DNA of 62,224 nt from Reyranella sp. (GCF_030651995.1 NZ_JAUSBN010000062.1:1-62224); one strand, 5' to 3'; positions 43,626 through 52,931 are shown, numbered from the stretch's first letter. A program made the numbers and translations. Notes: generated from the letters alone by a model not told the origin.

Positions 43626-45836
43626 ATGCTGCGCTGGATTCACAAGATTCTCGCCCTTTCCGTCATCATTCCGCTGATGGCGGTCGTCATCAGCGGCTCG
43701 GTGCTGTCGGTGATGCCCGCGCTGGAGCGTGCCGGAGCGGTTTCACATCCTGCAGACGGCATCAGTGTTGCCGAGCTGGCCGTGCGGACCGTCGCCACCC
43801 ATCCCGGTGTGGAGCAGATCAAGAGGCTGCCCTCGGGCAAGGTCGTTGCGTTCTACGCCGGGACCGATGGACCGGCTGCGATGGTCGTCGATCCCTCCAG
43901 TGGCGAACCGGTTTCGACCTACGCCCCCTCGGCATTCGAGCGCTGGATGACCAATCTTCACCGGTCCTTCTTTCTGGGCGACGACGGGCGCATGGCCGCC
44001 GGCGCGGCTGCATTGGCGTTGCTCGTCCTGACGCTGTCCGGCGTGCAGATGACGGCCCGGCGACTGGGCGGATGGGCTCGCCTTCTCGATCGCTCGCGCG
44101 GCGGCGGCATGGAACGGCTGCATACCGATCTGGGCCGGTTGGCAACGCTTGGGCTCATCGTGTCGACGCTCACTGCGCTCTTCCTGTCGCTGACGACGTT
44201 CGGGTTGATCCCGGACGGCCAGTCGCAGGCGCCCGACTTCCCGACGATGGCACAGGGCGGTTCCGCTCTGCCGCTGGCCCGGATCGAGGTGTTGCGCGGT
44301 ATCGATGTCAGCCAGCTTCGCGAACTGACATTTCCCAACCCGGCCGATCCGACAGACTTCTTCCGTCTGACGACCGCCGACGGCGAGGGCTACGTCGACC
44401 CGGCGAGCGGAAAGGTGTTGGCCTGGCAGGATCATACGGTCGGCCGCCAGATCCACGAATTCATCTACAGGGTGCATACCGGCAGAGGATTGTGGTGGGT
44501 CGGGGTGCTGCTCGGGCTCAGTGCCCTCGGCGTTCCGGTGCTTGGCGTGAGCGGCACCGTACTGTGGTGGAGGAGGCGCCGTGCGCACGCGCCGATCGCC
44601 GCCAATGTCCCCGCCAGGACGGCCGATACGGTGATCCTGGTCGGGAGCGAAGGCGGCAGCACCTGGGGGTTCGCCCGGACGCTGCATGCGGCGCTGACGG
44701 CCAACGGCCACACGGTCCACACCGTCGCCATGGACTGTGTCGCGCGACCCTATCCGGCGGCGCAGCGAATGTTCCTGCTGACGGCGACCCACGGCGTCGG
44801 CACGGCGCCGACGAACGCCGGCGCATTCCTCGAACGCCTCGACCAGATCGGGGCACCACCGCGTTTCCGGTTCGCCGTCCTGGGCTTCGGCGATCGCCAG
44901 TTCCCTCAGTTCTGCCAGTTTGCGCGCGATGTCGATGCCGCGTTGACGCAAAGAGGCTGGACGTCGCTGCTCCCCCTGGAGACGATCGACCGTCAGTCCC
45001 CGCAGGAATTCGCGCGCTGGGGCAAGGCGCTCTCGTCCGTCATGGGCGAGGATCTGGTGCTGGCGCACGTGCCCGAACGTCCGCGCACCCATGCGCTGAC
45101 ACTCATCGACCGTGTCGACTACGGCACGGAGGTGCAGGCGCCCAACTGCGTGCTGCGCTTCGCCTTGCCCGAAAGCAGCCTGCTCGCGCGTCTCGCGGGC
45201 CGTGGCTGGCCGCGGTTCTCTGCCGGCGACCTGCTGGCGATCGTACCGCCGGGCGTCACCCTGCCCCGCTACTACTCGCTGGCCAGCTCGGCCCGCGATG
45301 CCTTCGTCGAAATCTGCGTGCGCAAACATCCCGGCGGCCTCTGCTCGGGCCTGCTCCACGGCTTGCAGCCCGGCGACCAAATCGAGGCCTTCGTGAAGCC
45401 CAATCCGTCCTTCCGTCCGGTGCAGGGACGCAAGCCCGTCATCCTGATCGGTGCCGGCACCGGTATTGGCCCCCTGGCGGGATTCATTCGCGCCAATAGG
45501 GGACGACAGCCCCTGCACCTCTATTTCGGCGGGCGCGATCCGCAGTCGGACTTCCTCTATCGGCGTGAGATCCAGGAGTGGCTGGGCGACAGGCGGCTGA
45601 CCAGCCTGTCGGCTGTCTTCTCGCGCGTGAGAGGCGGCGGCTACGTGCAGGATCGCCTCCGTGCCGATGCCGATCGCTTGCGCACCCTCATCGGTGCAGG
45701 CGCCCAGGTCCTGGTTTGCGGCGGACGCGAGATGGCGGCCGGCGTGAAGGAAACGCTGGGCGAACTGCTGGTTCCCGCCGGCCTGACGCCAGGCCTTCTC
45801 AAGGACGAAGGGAGATACCTCGAAGATGTCTACTAG
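43626..45836 (+). CDS. PepSY-TM / flavodoxin / ferredoxin-reductase fusion flavoprotein
   Basis: A 736-residue fusion. Residues 1-320 are a PepSY-associated transmembrane unit with about four helices and likely heme His (WIH at 6, NLH at 112, RLH at 166, IH...VH at 277/284). Residues about 333-475 are a flavodoxin-like FMN domain (VGSEGGSTWGFARTL, TATHGVGTAP, LGFGDRQFPQFC). Residues about 485-600 bind FAD (RYYSLASS, GGLCSGLLHGL) and 600-736 NAD(P)H (IGAGTGIGPLAGFI, YFGGRDP, VCGG). It should carry electrons from cytoplasmic NAD(P)H across the membrane to a periplasmic acceptor, here probably DUF2271. It starts 26 bp after DUF2271. Confidence 0.92.
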   Translation: MLRWIHKILALSVIIPLMAVVISGSVLSVMPALERAGAVSHPADGISVAELAVRTVATHPGVEQIKRLPSGKVVAFYAGTDGPAAMVVDPSSGEPVSTYAPSAFERWMTNLHRSFFLGDDGRMAAGAAALALLVLTLSGVQMTARRLGGWARLLDRSRGGGMERLHTDLGRLATLGLIVSTLTALFLSLTTFGLIPDGQSQAPDFPTMAQGGSALPLARIEVLRGIDVSQLRELTFPNPADPTDFFRLTTADGEGYVDPASGKVLAWQDHTVGRQIHEFIYRVHTGRGLWWVGVLLGLSALGVPVLGVSGTVLWWRRRRAHAPIAANVPARTADTVILVGSEGGSTWGFARTLHAALTANGHTVHTVAMDCVARPYPAAQRMFLLTATHGVGTAPTNAGAFLERLDQIGAPPRFRFAVLGFGDRQFPQFCQFARDVDAALTQRGWTSLLPLETIDRQSPQEFARWGKALSSVMGEDLVLAHVPERPRTHALTLIDRVDYGTEVQAPNCVLRFALPESSLLARLAGRGWPRFSAGDLLAIVPPGVTLPRYYSLASSARDAFVEICVRKHPGGLCSGLLHGLQPGDQIEAFVKPNPSFRPVQGRKPVILIGAGTGIGPLAGFIRANRGRQPLHLYFGGRDPQSDFLYRREIQEWLGDRRLTSLSAVFSRVRGGGYVQDRLRADADRLRTLIGAGAQVLVCGGREMAAGVKETLGELLVPAGLTPGLLKDEGRYLEDVY

Positions 45837-46833
45837 TCTCCGTCGCCACGCCTTGAGCGGGTCAACCATGGGAACGCGATGGTCCGCGATTCTCCATGCC
45901 CCACCCGAGCTCGACATCCCTGCATTTGAAAACGCCCTGGCGCGTGCCGTCGAACGGGTCGACCGCCAGATGTCCACCTGGAAGCCGGACAGCGACCTGA
46001 TGCGCCTCAATGCCGCCGCTCCCGGCACCTGGATCTCATTGCCTCGGGAACTCTTGCAGGTTCTGACCAGAGGGCTGGAGATCGGGCGCCTGTCCGGAGG
46101 CGCGTTCGACATCGGTGTCGGGCGCCTGGTCAATGCCTGGGGCTTCGGAGCCGCCGGTTCGATCCCCGACAAGGAAGCGATCCAGGCGGCGCTTCACGAA
46201 CGGCTGCCACCAACCCATACGGTCCTGGAGCTGGATGCGCCGGGAGCACGGGCGCGCAAGCAGGCGCACTTCGACCTCGACCTGTCAGGGATCGCCAAAG
46301 GCTTTGCCGTCGATGAGATGATGCGCACCGTGAAGGCGTTCGGCATCTCCGACGCGCTGGTCGGACTGGATGGTGAACTCGCAGCAAGCGGCACGACGCC
46401 GGACGGAACGCCGTGGCGCATCGCGGTGGAGAAGCCCGACTACGAGCTTCGCAGTCCGCTCGGCACGATCGAGTTGCAGGACGCTGCCGTCGCCACGTCA
46501 GGTGACTACCGGCACTGGATCGAGGTCGGAGGGACGCGGCTGTCCCACACGATGGACCGGCTGCGCGGCGGTCCGATCGACAATGCGATCGCTTCGGTTT
46601 CAGTCGTTTCGTCGAGCTGCATGGAGGCCGACGCGTGGTCGACCGCGCTCATGGTTCTCGGGCGGGCGGAAGGCAGGGCACTCGCCGAGAAGTACGGCTT
46701 CGATGCCTTGCTCATCGAGCGAAGCGACGGGGCGCTTCGTCAGATCGGACTCGGCCGTGTCTTTGAAACCGCCCCAGCCGGGGTACCGCCCTCCGGACAT
46801 CGCTTCGATACTCTCTCGCCCAGAAAGGTCTAG
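45826..46833 (+). CDS. apbE: ApbE-family FAD:protein FMN transferase
   Basis: A 335-residue flavin transferase overlapping the previous gene by 11 bp. Motifs: STMGTRWSAI (12-21), DLDLSGIAKGFAVD (about 149-162), ATSGDYRH, a His/Asp region LSHTMDRLRGGPIDN and EADAWSTALMVLG with the metal ligands. The enzyme attaches FMN from FAD to Ser or Thr of target proteins; the target here is probably the DUF2271 protein. Unlike most characterised ApbE proteins there is no signal peptide or lipobox, so it appears cytoplasmic. The stop overlaps the convergent receiver-domain gene by four bases. Confidence 0.93.
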   Translation: MSTSLRRHALSGSTMGTRWSAILHAPPELDIPAFENALARAVERVDRQMSTWKPDSDLMRLNAAAPGTWISLPRELLQVLTRGLEIGRLSGGAFDIGVGRLVNAWGFGAAGSIPDKEAIQAALHERLPPTHTVLELDAPGARARKQAHFDLDLSGIAKGFAVDEMMRTVKAFGISDALVGLDGELAASGTTPDGTPWRIAVEKPDYELRSPLGTIELQDAAVATSGDYRHWIEVGGTRLSHTMDRLRGGPIDNAIASVSVVSSSCMEADAWSTALMVLGRAEGRALAEKYGFDALLIERSDGALRQIGLGRVFETAPAGVPPSGHRFDTLSPRKV

Positions 46834-47207
46834 GCGGCGCTCTGCTGAGCCAGACTCTCGGCCAGCGCCTCGACCAGCTGCTCGGAGCGGAAGGGCTTGT
46901 CGAAAAACGGCCGGTCGCCATGGCGCAACGGCATCAGGGCCGTCGACCGGCCGCTGGCGAAGACATAGGGAACGCGCAGCGCCTGCAACGTGTCGGCGAC
47001 GGGAAAGACCAGCTCGTCCTTCTGGAGGCGGATGTCGAGGATCGCGGCATCGATCGCGTGATCGGCAATCAGCGCGAAGGCGCTCTCCACGCTGTTGGCA
47101 GGTCCCACGGGAGTGGCCCCCGCAGCGAACAGGGCCGCCCTTAGATCCAGCCCGATGGCCGAATCGTTTTCGACGATCAGGATCGTGCGCCCGTCGAGAA
47201 GAGGCAA
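46830..47207 (-). CDS. Single-domain response regulator (receiver only)
   Basis: A 125-residue CheY-like receiver: TILIVENDSAIGLDL with the acidic pocket, phospho-Asp in AAILDIRLQ, Thr/Ser switch replaced by FASGRS, and conserved Lys in FFDKPF. No output domain. Such proteins act in phosphorelays or by protein contact. No kinase is adjacent on this strand, so its partner could be the HWE kinase at 14469 or another kinase elsewhere. It converges on apbE. Confidence 0.93.
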   Translation of the reverse strand: MPLLDGRTILIVENDSAIGLDLRAALFAAGATPVGPANSVESAFALIADHAIDAAILDIRLQKDELVFPVADTLQALRVPYVFASGRSTALMPLRHGDRPFFDKPFRSEQLVEALAESLAQQSAA

Positions 47208-47326
47208 GGAACGCTACTCCAGTCAGCGTGACGTGAACGGCAGGACATCCTCCAAGTGGCATGGGCCTGCGCAACCTTCAAGGCCGGCCACTCGTTTGTA
47301 AGTGCCGTGACATGAAGGAGATCTCA

Positions 47327-47404
47327 ATGGGCCGTTCGATTTTGCTCTGGATGCTCGGCATTCCGATTCCGATCATCATCCTGCTCGCCCTCTTCTGGCG
47401 CTAG
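47327..47404 (+). CDS. Very small membrane peptide, 25 residues
   Basis: MGRSILLWMLGIPIPIIILL begins a 25-residue ORF with a good AAGGAG ribosome binding site (47315-47320). The product is one transmembrane helix with a central PIP motif and a basic end. Very similar short peptides occur in rhizobial-type genomes as hypothetical proteins, from memory. Function unknown. Confidence 0.6.
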   Translation: MGRSILLWMLGIPIPIIILLALFWR

Positions 47405-47431
47405 GCGCTCTGCCGGCCAAGTGGGCGAACG

Positions 47432-49216
47432 TCAGTCCTGCAGCACGTAGGTGCCTGGTGCGTCGCAGAGCGGCGCCAGCCCGGCCGAGGGATTGCCCAT
47501 GTGCGGCGGCAGCTGCCCGCCCTCCGACCGTGACGTAAGCCACGCGGCGAGCGTGGGCCACCACGAGCCATCGCGCTGCGGCGCGATCGCTGCCCACGTC
47601 TCGGGATCGACATAGCGGTCCTCGGCCTTCTTGGTCATGACACGATGATGTCGACCGTCACGGCCCGGCTCGGACACGATGCCGGCGTTGTGCCCGCCAG
47701 GGGTCAGCACGTAGGTGACTTCGGTGTCCACCAGCAGGTGGACCTTGTAGGTCGACCGCCAGGGCGCCACGTGATCCCAGGTCGTTCCGACGGCGAAGAT
47801 CGGCACCCTGATGTCGGTCAGTGCAATGGGCCGGCCGTCGACCTGATACCGTCCCTCCGCCAGATCGTTGCCGAGGAAAAGGCCGCGCAGATATTCCGAA
47901 TGCATCCGATAGGGCAGACGCGTGGAATCGGCGTTCCAAGCCATGAGATCGCTCATCGGCTCGCGCGTACCCATCAGGTAGCGGTGCAGGACCACGGACC
48001 ATACGAGGTCGTTGGAGCGCAGCAGCTGGAAGGCCCCGGCCATCTGCTTCGCATCCAGGAACCCCTGCTCCCACATCATGTCCTCGAGGAACGCGATCTG
48101 GCTGTCATCGATGAACAGCATCAGTTCGCCGGCCTCGCTGAAGTCGGTCTGCGCCGCCAGCAGGACCATCGTCTTGAGCCGTGAGTCGCCGTCACGCGCC
48201 ATGGCCGCCGCGGCAATCGCCAGCAGCGTTCCGCCCAGGCAGTAGCCCAGCGCGTGCACCTGGCGCCCGGGGACGATGTCTCCCATGGCATCGAGAGCCG
48301 CCATGACGCCCAGCCGACGATAGTCGTCGAGGCCCAGGTCGCGATCCTCGGCAGACGGGTTCTTCCACGAGATCATGAACACGGTGAAGCCCTGCGCGGT
48401 CAGGTATCTTACCAGCGAGTTCTGCGCCGAGAGGTCGAGAATGTAGTACTTCATGATCCAGGCCGGCACGATCAGCACCGGCTCGGCGTGGACCTGGCGA
48501 GTCACGGGTTCGTATTGCAGCAACTCGATGAGCCGGTTGCGGAAGACGACCTTGCCGGGGGTCGCCGCGACGGTGCGCCCGACCTCGTAGGCCTCGGCGC
48601 CCACAGGCTTCTTGCCGCTGGCGGCGCGTTGCCAGTCCTCGAACAGGTGCTGCAGTCCGTCGAGAAAGTTCTGCCCGCCGGTCTCGAAGGTGCGCTGCTG
48701 GAGTTCGGGGTTGGTCGGCAGGAAGTTCGACGGCGCGAAAACGTCGAGCATCTGCCGGCACGCGAACCTGACGATATCCTCGTGATGACGCGTCACGCCG
48801 CGGACGTCGGACGTCGCGTTGTGCCACCACTGCTGCTGCAGCAGGAACCCCTGGTAGAGGAGATTGAACGGTGGATGCTGCCAGGCCTCGCCGGCAAAGC
48901 GCCGGTCCTGGGGCAGCGGCTCGATCGCCAGTGGAGCCTTGCCGGGGCGCTGCGCCTGTTGCCAGGCGAAGTCGGCGAAGCGCATCGACTTGCGCGCCAT
49001 CTTGTCGATCAGCTGCAGGCGCTTGCCGGGCGCCGCCATCAGATGGGCCACCCAGTCGAGATAGGCCGCCGCGATGGCCGCCGGCGAAAGGCCCATGGTG
49101 AATCGCGCCATCGCCGCACGGAGCGCACGATCGGTGACGTCCGACAGCGCCGTGACGACATAGGAATCGCGCTCGGTCGGCGAGGTTGCGACGGAGGCAC
49201 TCTCGTTCGGCACCAT
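47432..49216 (-). CDS. phaC: Poly(3-hydroxyalkanoate) synthase, class I-like
   Basis: About 594 residues from ATG 49216 (an ATG at 49276 would add 20). The N-terminal PhaC domain has WQHPPFNLLYQGFLLQQQWW; the alpha/beta-hydrolase core has the lipase-like box with catalytic Cys (HALGYCLGGT, Cys326 from this start), Asp in VGTTWDHVAPW and His in TPGGHNAGI. This set is diagnostic of PHA synthase, which polymerises 3-hydroxyacyl-CoA into storage granules. The length fits class I. No phaA, phaB or phasin gene is adjacent. It diverges from the proton-ATPase operon across 260 bp. Confidence 0.92.
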   Translation of the reverse strand: MVPNESASVATSPTERDSYVVTALSDVTDRALRAAMARFTMGLSPAAIAAAYLDWVAHLMAAPGKRLQLIDKMARKSMRFADFAWQQAQRPGKAPLAIEPLPQDRRFAGEAWQHPPFNLLYQGFLLQQQWWHNATSDVRGVTRHHEDIVRFACRQMLDVFAPSNFLPTNPELQQRTFETGGQNFLDGLQHLFEDWQRAASGKKPVGAEAYEVGRTVAATPGKVVFRNRLIELLQYEPVTRQVHAEPVLIVPAWIMKYYILDLSAQNSLVRYLTAQGFTVFMISWKNPSAEDRDLGLDDYRRLGVMAALDAMGDIVPGRQVHALGYCLGGTLLAIAAAAMARDGDSRLKTMVLLAAQTDFSEAGELMLFIDDSQIAFLEDMMWEQGFLDAKQMAGAFQLLRSNDLVWSVVLHRYLMGTREPMSDLMAWNADSTRLPYRMHSEYLRGLFLGNDLAEGRYQVDGRPIALTDIRVPIFAVGTTWDHVAPWRSTYKVHLLVDTEVTYVLTPGGHNAGIVSEPGRDGRHHRVMTKKAEDRYVDPETWAAIAPQRDGSWWPTLAAWLTSRSEGGQLPPHMGNPSAGLAPLCDAPGTYVLQD

Positions 49217-49399
49217 TTCAATCACCGCCTTCTGCAATTGCGGGGCGCACGCTAGCTGCTCGCGAACGACGGGCATTGAGACACATCAAGAGCCGGCAAA
49301 CCTCAGGCGCCGGACGCGGACGCCGATGTTGGTTGGTCGCCGGGAGCCGCTGCTTTCTTGATCCAGATCATGTTCCCGCCCCATGCCATCCCAATAAGT

Positions 49400-49415
49400 A
49401 TGATCGACCGATCAT
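49400..49415. promoter_or_regulatory. Palindrome in the phaC/proton-ATPase promoter gap
   Basis: ATGATCG-AC-CGATCAT, 7-bp perfect arms around a 2-bp centre, 62 bp upstream of the ATPase start codon. The form suits a dimeric repressor of TetR type. No such regulator gene is present nearby. Confidence 0.5.
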
Positions 49416-49476
49416 TGCTGCTCGCGCTCTCGGCCGGCGATGGCGAACAGCGGACGACGACAGCGGGGCGACCGTC

Positions 49477-52086
49477 ATGGACACAGCCGCAACAACCGGC
49501 CAGCCCGGCAAGGACGCCGCGACCGTGGCCGATCTCGAGAAGCTTCCCATCGAGCACGTGCTTGCCGCCCTGGACACGGTTCCCGGGAGAGGTCTGTCGG
49601 CCGCGGTGGCCGACCGTCGCCTCGGCCAGTACGGTCCCAACGCCATCGTCGAGAAGGAGAAGAGCCTCGCGGCGAAGCTGCTGGGCTGCTTCACGGGACC
49701 GATCGCCTATCTCATCGAAGCGGCTGCGGCCATCTCGGCGTTCCTGGGCCACTGGGAAGACTTCGCCATCATCGCCGCGCTGCTGCTGTTCAACGCAGCC
49801 CTCGATCTGTGGCAGGACATGAAGGCCTCGAACGCGCTGGCGGCCCTCAAGAAGGGCCTGGCGCCCGTGGCCACGGTGCGACGCGACGGAACGTGGAGCC
49901 AGATCGCCGCCTCGACCCTGGTGCCGGGCGACATCGTGAAGATCCGCCTGGGCGAGATCGTGCCCGCCGACCTGCGCCTCGTCGGCGGCGACTACGCGGC
50001 GATCGACCAGTCCGCCCTCACCGGCGAATCGCTGCCCGTGGCCAGGAAGATCGGCGACGAAGCCTATTCGGGCAGCGTCGTGAAGCAGGGCGAGATGGAG
50101 GGCGTGGTCATCGCCACCGGCTCCAGCACCCTCTTCGGCCGCACCGCCAAGCTCGTGGCCGGCGCCGGCGCGGCGAGCCACGCGCAGAAGGCCATGTTCC
50201 AGATCGGCAACTTCCTGATCGTGCTGGCGCTGGCGCTGGCCGCCGTGATGGTCGCCTTTCGCGTCTATCACGACATCGTCGTGGCCGACTCCTGGAGCAC
50301 CGGCGATGCGCTGGGCATCCTGCAGTTCGTGCTCGTCCTGCTGGTGGCCTCCATCCCCGTCGCCATGCCCGCGGTATTCTCCGTCACCATGGCGCTGGGC
50401 GCCCTCGCGCTGTCGCGCCAGAAGGCGATCGTGTCGCGGCTGGAGGCGATCGAGGAGATGGCCGGAGTGGACATCCTCTGCTCCGACAAGACCGGCACGC
50501 TCACCAAGAACCAGCTCAAACTCGGCGACCCGATCCTGTTCGCCGCAAGGGACGGGCAGGAGGTCGTGCTCGCCGGCGCGCTGGCCTCGAAGATCGAGGA
50601 CCGTGACGCCATCGACACGGCCGTGATCGAGGCGCTGACCGACCCCGGGTCCCTGAAGGCCTGGAAGCAGACCGGCTTCACGCCCTTCGATCCCGTGACC
50701 AAGCGCACCTCGGCGCACGTTACCGCGCCCGACGGACGCGAGATCGTCGTCTCCAAGGGGGCGCCCCAGGTGATCGCCGAACTCGTCAAGGCTGACGAGA
50801 AGGCCGCTGCGGCCGTGCACAGGACGGTCGAGGAGCTGGGCGCACGGGGCTATCGTGCACTGGGCGTGGCACGCTCGGACGACGCCGGGGTGACCTGGCG
50901 GCTGCTCGGCATCCTGCCGATGTTCGACCCGCCACGCGACGATTCGAAAGCGACCATCGATCTCGCGCGCGCCAAGGGCGTGACCATCAAGATGATCACC
51001 GGCGACGATACCGCGATCGCGCGCGAGACCGCGCGGCAGCTCGGGCTCGGCACCAACATCATCGCCGCGGCCGACGCCTTCCCGAAGGACATGGACCCCA
51101 ACAACGTGCCGCCGCACATCGTCGATGCAATCGAGACGGCAGACGGGTTTGCGAGGGTCTTTCCGGAGCACAAGTACGCCATCGTCAAGGCCCTGCAGGG
51201 CCGCGGCCATCTGGTGGCGATGACCGGCGACGGCGTGAACGACGCGCCGGCCCTGAAGCAGGCCGACTGCGGCACCGCGGTGTCCGGCGCCACCGACGCC
51301 GCACGCGGCGCGGCCGCGCTGATCCTGACCTCGCCGGGCCTTTCGGTGATCAACAGCGCCATCGACGAGGCGCGTCGCATCTTCGGCCGCATCACCAGCT
51401 ACACGATCTACCGCGTCGCGCTCACCATGACGATCATGTTCCTGGTGGTGCTGTCGTCCATCACGCTGGGCTTCCAGCCGCTGACGGCCGTCATGATCGT
51501 CATCATGTCGCTGCTCGACGACATTCCGATCATGACCATCGCCTACGACAACACGCCGGTGTCCGAGCGTCCGATCCGATGGCGGATGGCACGCCTGCTT
51601 TCGGTGTCGGCGGTGCTCGGCCTGTTCTCCGTGGCCCAGGCCTTCGGCCTGCTGCTGATCGGCATGGAGGTGCTGTCCAACCCGGCCTGGAACGCCTGGT
51701 TCGCGCTCGACGACCGCGCCCATCTGCAGACCGCGGTGTTCCTGCAGCTCGTGGTCGGCGGGCATCTCCTGCTGTTCGTCACCCGCACGGAACGCTGGTT
51801 CTTCCTGCCGCCGTTCCCGGCAGCGCCGCTGTTCGCCGCCATTGCGGCCACGCAGGTCGTGGCCGCCCTGATGTGCGGCTTCGGCTGGCTGGTACCGGCG
51901 ATCTCCTGGGAGACGATCGCGGCGGTGTGGGCCTACAATCTCGTCTGGATGGTCGTGCTGGGTGCGGTTCGCCTCGCGACGGAGCGGACGATCGACAATC
52001 GCACGGCCGGCCGCCTGCGCAGTGCGTCGATCGTGACGCAATCGCTGCAGAGCCACGTGCCCCTGCGCCCGAAATCCATAAGCTGA
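49477..52086 (+). CDS. Plasma-membrane proton-efflux P-type ATPase (P3A)
   Basis: An 869-residue P-type ATPase of the H+-ATPase type. TGES (182-185) in the actuator domain, the TM4 region PVAMPAVFSVTM, phosphorylated Asp337 in CSDKTGTLTKN, MITGDDTAIAR, and TGDGVNDAPALKQADCG. The lack of heavy-metal Cys motifs and the PAVFSVT helix fit proton export. It would build membrane potential or expel acid at the cost of ATP. ATG 49477 follows GGGGCG. The PPK2 kinase follows 14 bp downstream. Confidence 0.92.
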   Translation: MDTAATTGQPGKDAATVADLEKLPIEHVLAALDTVPGRGLSAAVADRRLGQYGPNAIVEKEKSLAAKLLGCFTGPIAYLIEAAAAISAFLGHWEDFAIIAALLLFNAALDLWQDMKASNALAALKKGLAPVATVRRDGTWSQIAASTLVPGDIVKIRLGEIVPADLRLVGGDYAAIDQSALTGESLPVARKIGDEAYSGSVVKQGEMEGVVIATGSSTLFGRTAKLVAGAGAASHAQKAMFQIGNFLIVLALALAAVMVAFRVYHDIVVADSWSTGDALGILQFVLVLLVASIPVAMPAVFSVTMALGALALSRQKAIVSRLEAIEEMAGVDILCSDKTGTLTKNQLKLGDPILFAARDGQEVVLAGALASKIEDRDAIDTAVIEALTDPGSLKAWKQTGFTPFDPVTKRTSAHVTAPDGREIVVSKGAPQVIAELVKADEKAAAAVHRTVEELGARGYRALGVARSDDAGVTWRLLGILPMFDPPRDDSKATIDLARAKGVTIKMITGDDTAIARETARQLGLGTNIIAAADAFPKDMDPNNVPPHIVDAIETADGFARVFPEHKYAIVKALQGRGHLVAMTGDGVNDAPALKQADCGTAVSGATDAARGAAALILTSPGLSVINSAIDEARRIFGRITSYTIYRVALTMTIMFLVVLSSITLGFQPLTAVMIVIMSLLDDIPIMTIAYDNTPVSERPIRWRMARLLSVSAVLGLFSVAQAFGLLLIGMEVLSNPAWNAWFALDDRAHLQTAVFLQLVVGGHLLLFVTRTERWFFLPPFPAAPLFAAIAATQVVAALMCGFGWLVPAISWETIAAVWAYNLVWMVVLGAVRLATERTIDNRTAGRLRSASIVTQSLQSHVPLRPKSIS

Positions 52087-52100
52087 AAGGAATTGCCGCG

Positions 52101-52931
52101 ATGAACTACGCACGCGAGCTGATCGTGGCGCCGGGACACAAGGTCAGGCTCAAGGACATCGATCCCGGCTTCCACGGCAAGCACGAATCCGCCGACACGG
52201 CGGCGCCGGAGATCGCCGCCTATCTCGAGAAGCTCAAGGCACTGCAATACACGCTCTATGCCGAGCGCGCCCATTCCGTGCTCATCGTGCTGCAGGGCAT
52301 CGACGCGGCCGGCAAGGACGGTGTGTGCCGGCACGTCATCGACGCCATGAATCCCCAGGGCTGCGCCGTCACCGGCTTCAAGCAGCCCACGACCGAGGAA
52401 CGCGGCCACGACTTCCTGTGGCGGGTTCACCGGCATGCGCCGGAACTCGGCCAGGTGGCGATCTTCAACCGTTCCCATTACGAGGACGTGCTGGTGGTGC
52501 GCGTGCACCATCTCGTACCCAAGGAGACATGGTCCCTCCGCTACGACCATATCAACGCATTCGAGAACCTGCTGGCCGACAGCGGCACGACGATCCTGAA
52601 GTTCTTTCTCTGGATCTCGAAGGAAGAGCAGCTCGAGCGCTTCAAGCAGCGGCTGGACGATCCGGCGCGCCAATGGAAGATCAGCGACAGCGACTACAGG
52701 GAACGCGAATACTGGGACGACTACGTCAGGGCCTACGAGGACATGCTGGAGCGCTGCTCGACGGCCAGGGTTCCCTGGTACGTCATCCCGTCCAACCACA
52801 AGTGGTTCCGAAACCTTGCGGTATCGCAGATTGTCTGCGAGGCCATGGAAGGGATGAAGCTGCAGATGCCAAAGCCCACCGTCGACCTGGACCAGATCCG
52901 CAAGGCCTACCACAAGGCTTCGAAGGGATGA
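52101..52931 (+). CDS. ppk2: Polyphosphate kinase 2 (PPK2) family phosphotransferase
   Basis: A 276-residue PPK2 with Walker A GIDAAGKDG (66-74), Walker B FNRSHYEDV (122-130) and a lid module KQRLDDPARQWKIS. It transfers phosphate between polyphosphate and nucleotides, ADP or AMP by one-domain length; direction is not readable. The start at 52101 follows GAAAGGA; a much longer open frame upstream is only a shadow of the ATPase gene. Position after a proton ATPase suggests polyphosphate-based supply of ATP. Confidence 0.94.
   Translation: MNYARELIVAPGHKVRLKDIDPGFHGKHESADTAAPEIAAYLEKLKALQYTLYAERAHSVLIVLQGIDAAGKDGVCRHVIDAMNPQGCAVTGFKQPTTEERGHDFLWRVHRHAPELGQVAIFNRSHYEDVLVVRVHHLVPKETWSLRYDHINAFENLLADSGTTILKFFLWISKEEQLERFKQRLDDPARQWKISDSDYREREYWDDYVRAYEDMLERCSTARVPWYVIPSNHKWFRNLAVSQIVCEAMEGMKLQMPKPTVDLDQIRKAYHKASKG

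Noticed and set aside
51579..52100. N-terminal extension of the PPK2 frame
   Set aside because: It is the out-of-frame reading of the ATPase C-terminus; the PPK2 family start and ribosome binding site are at 52101.
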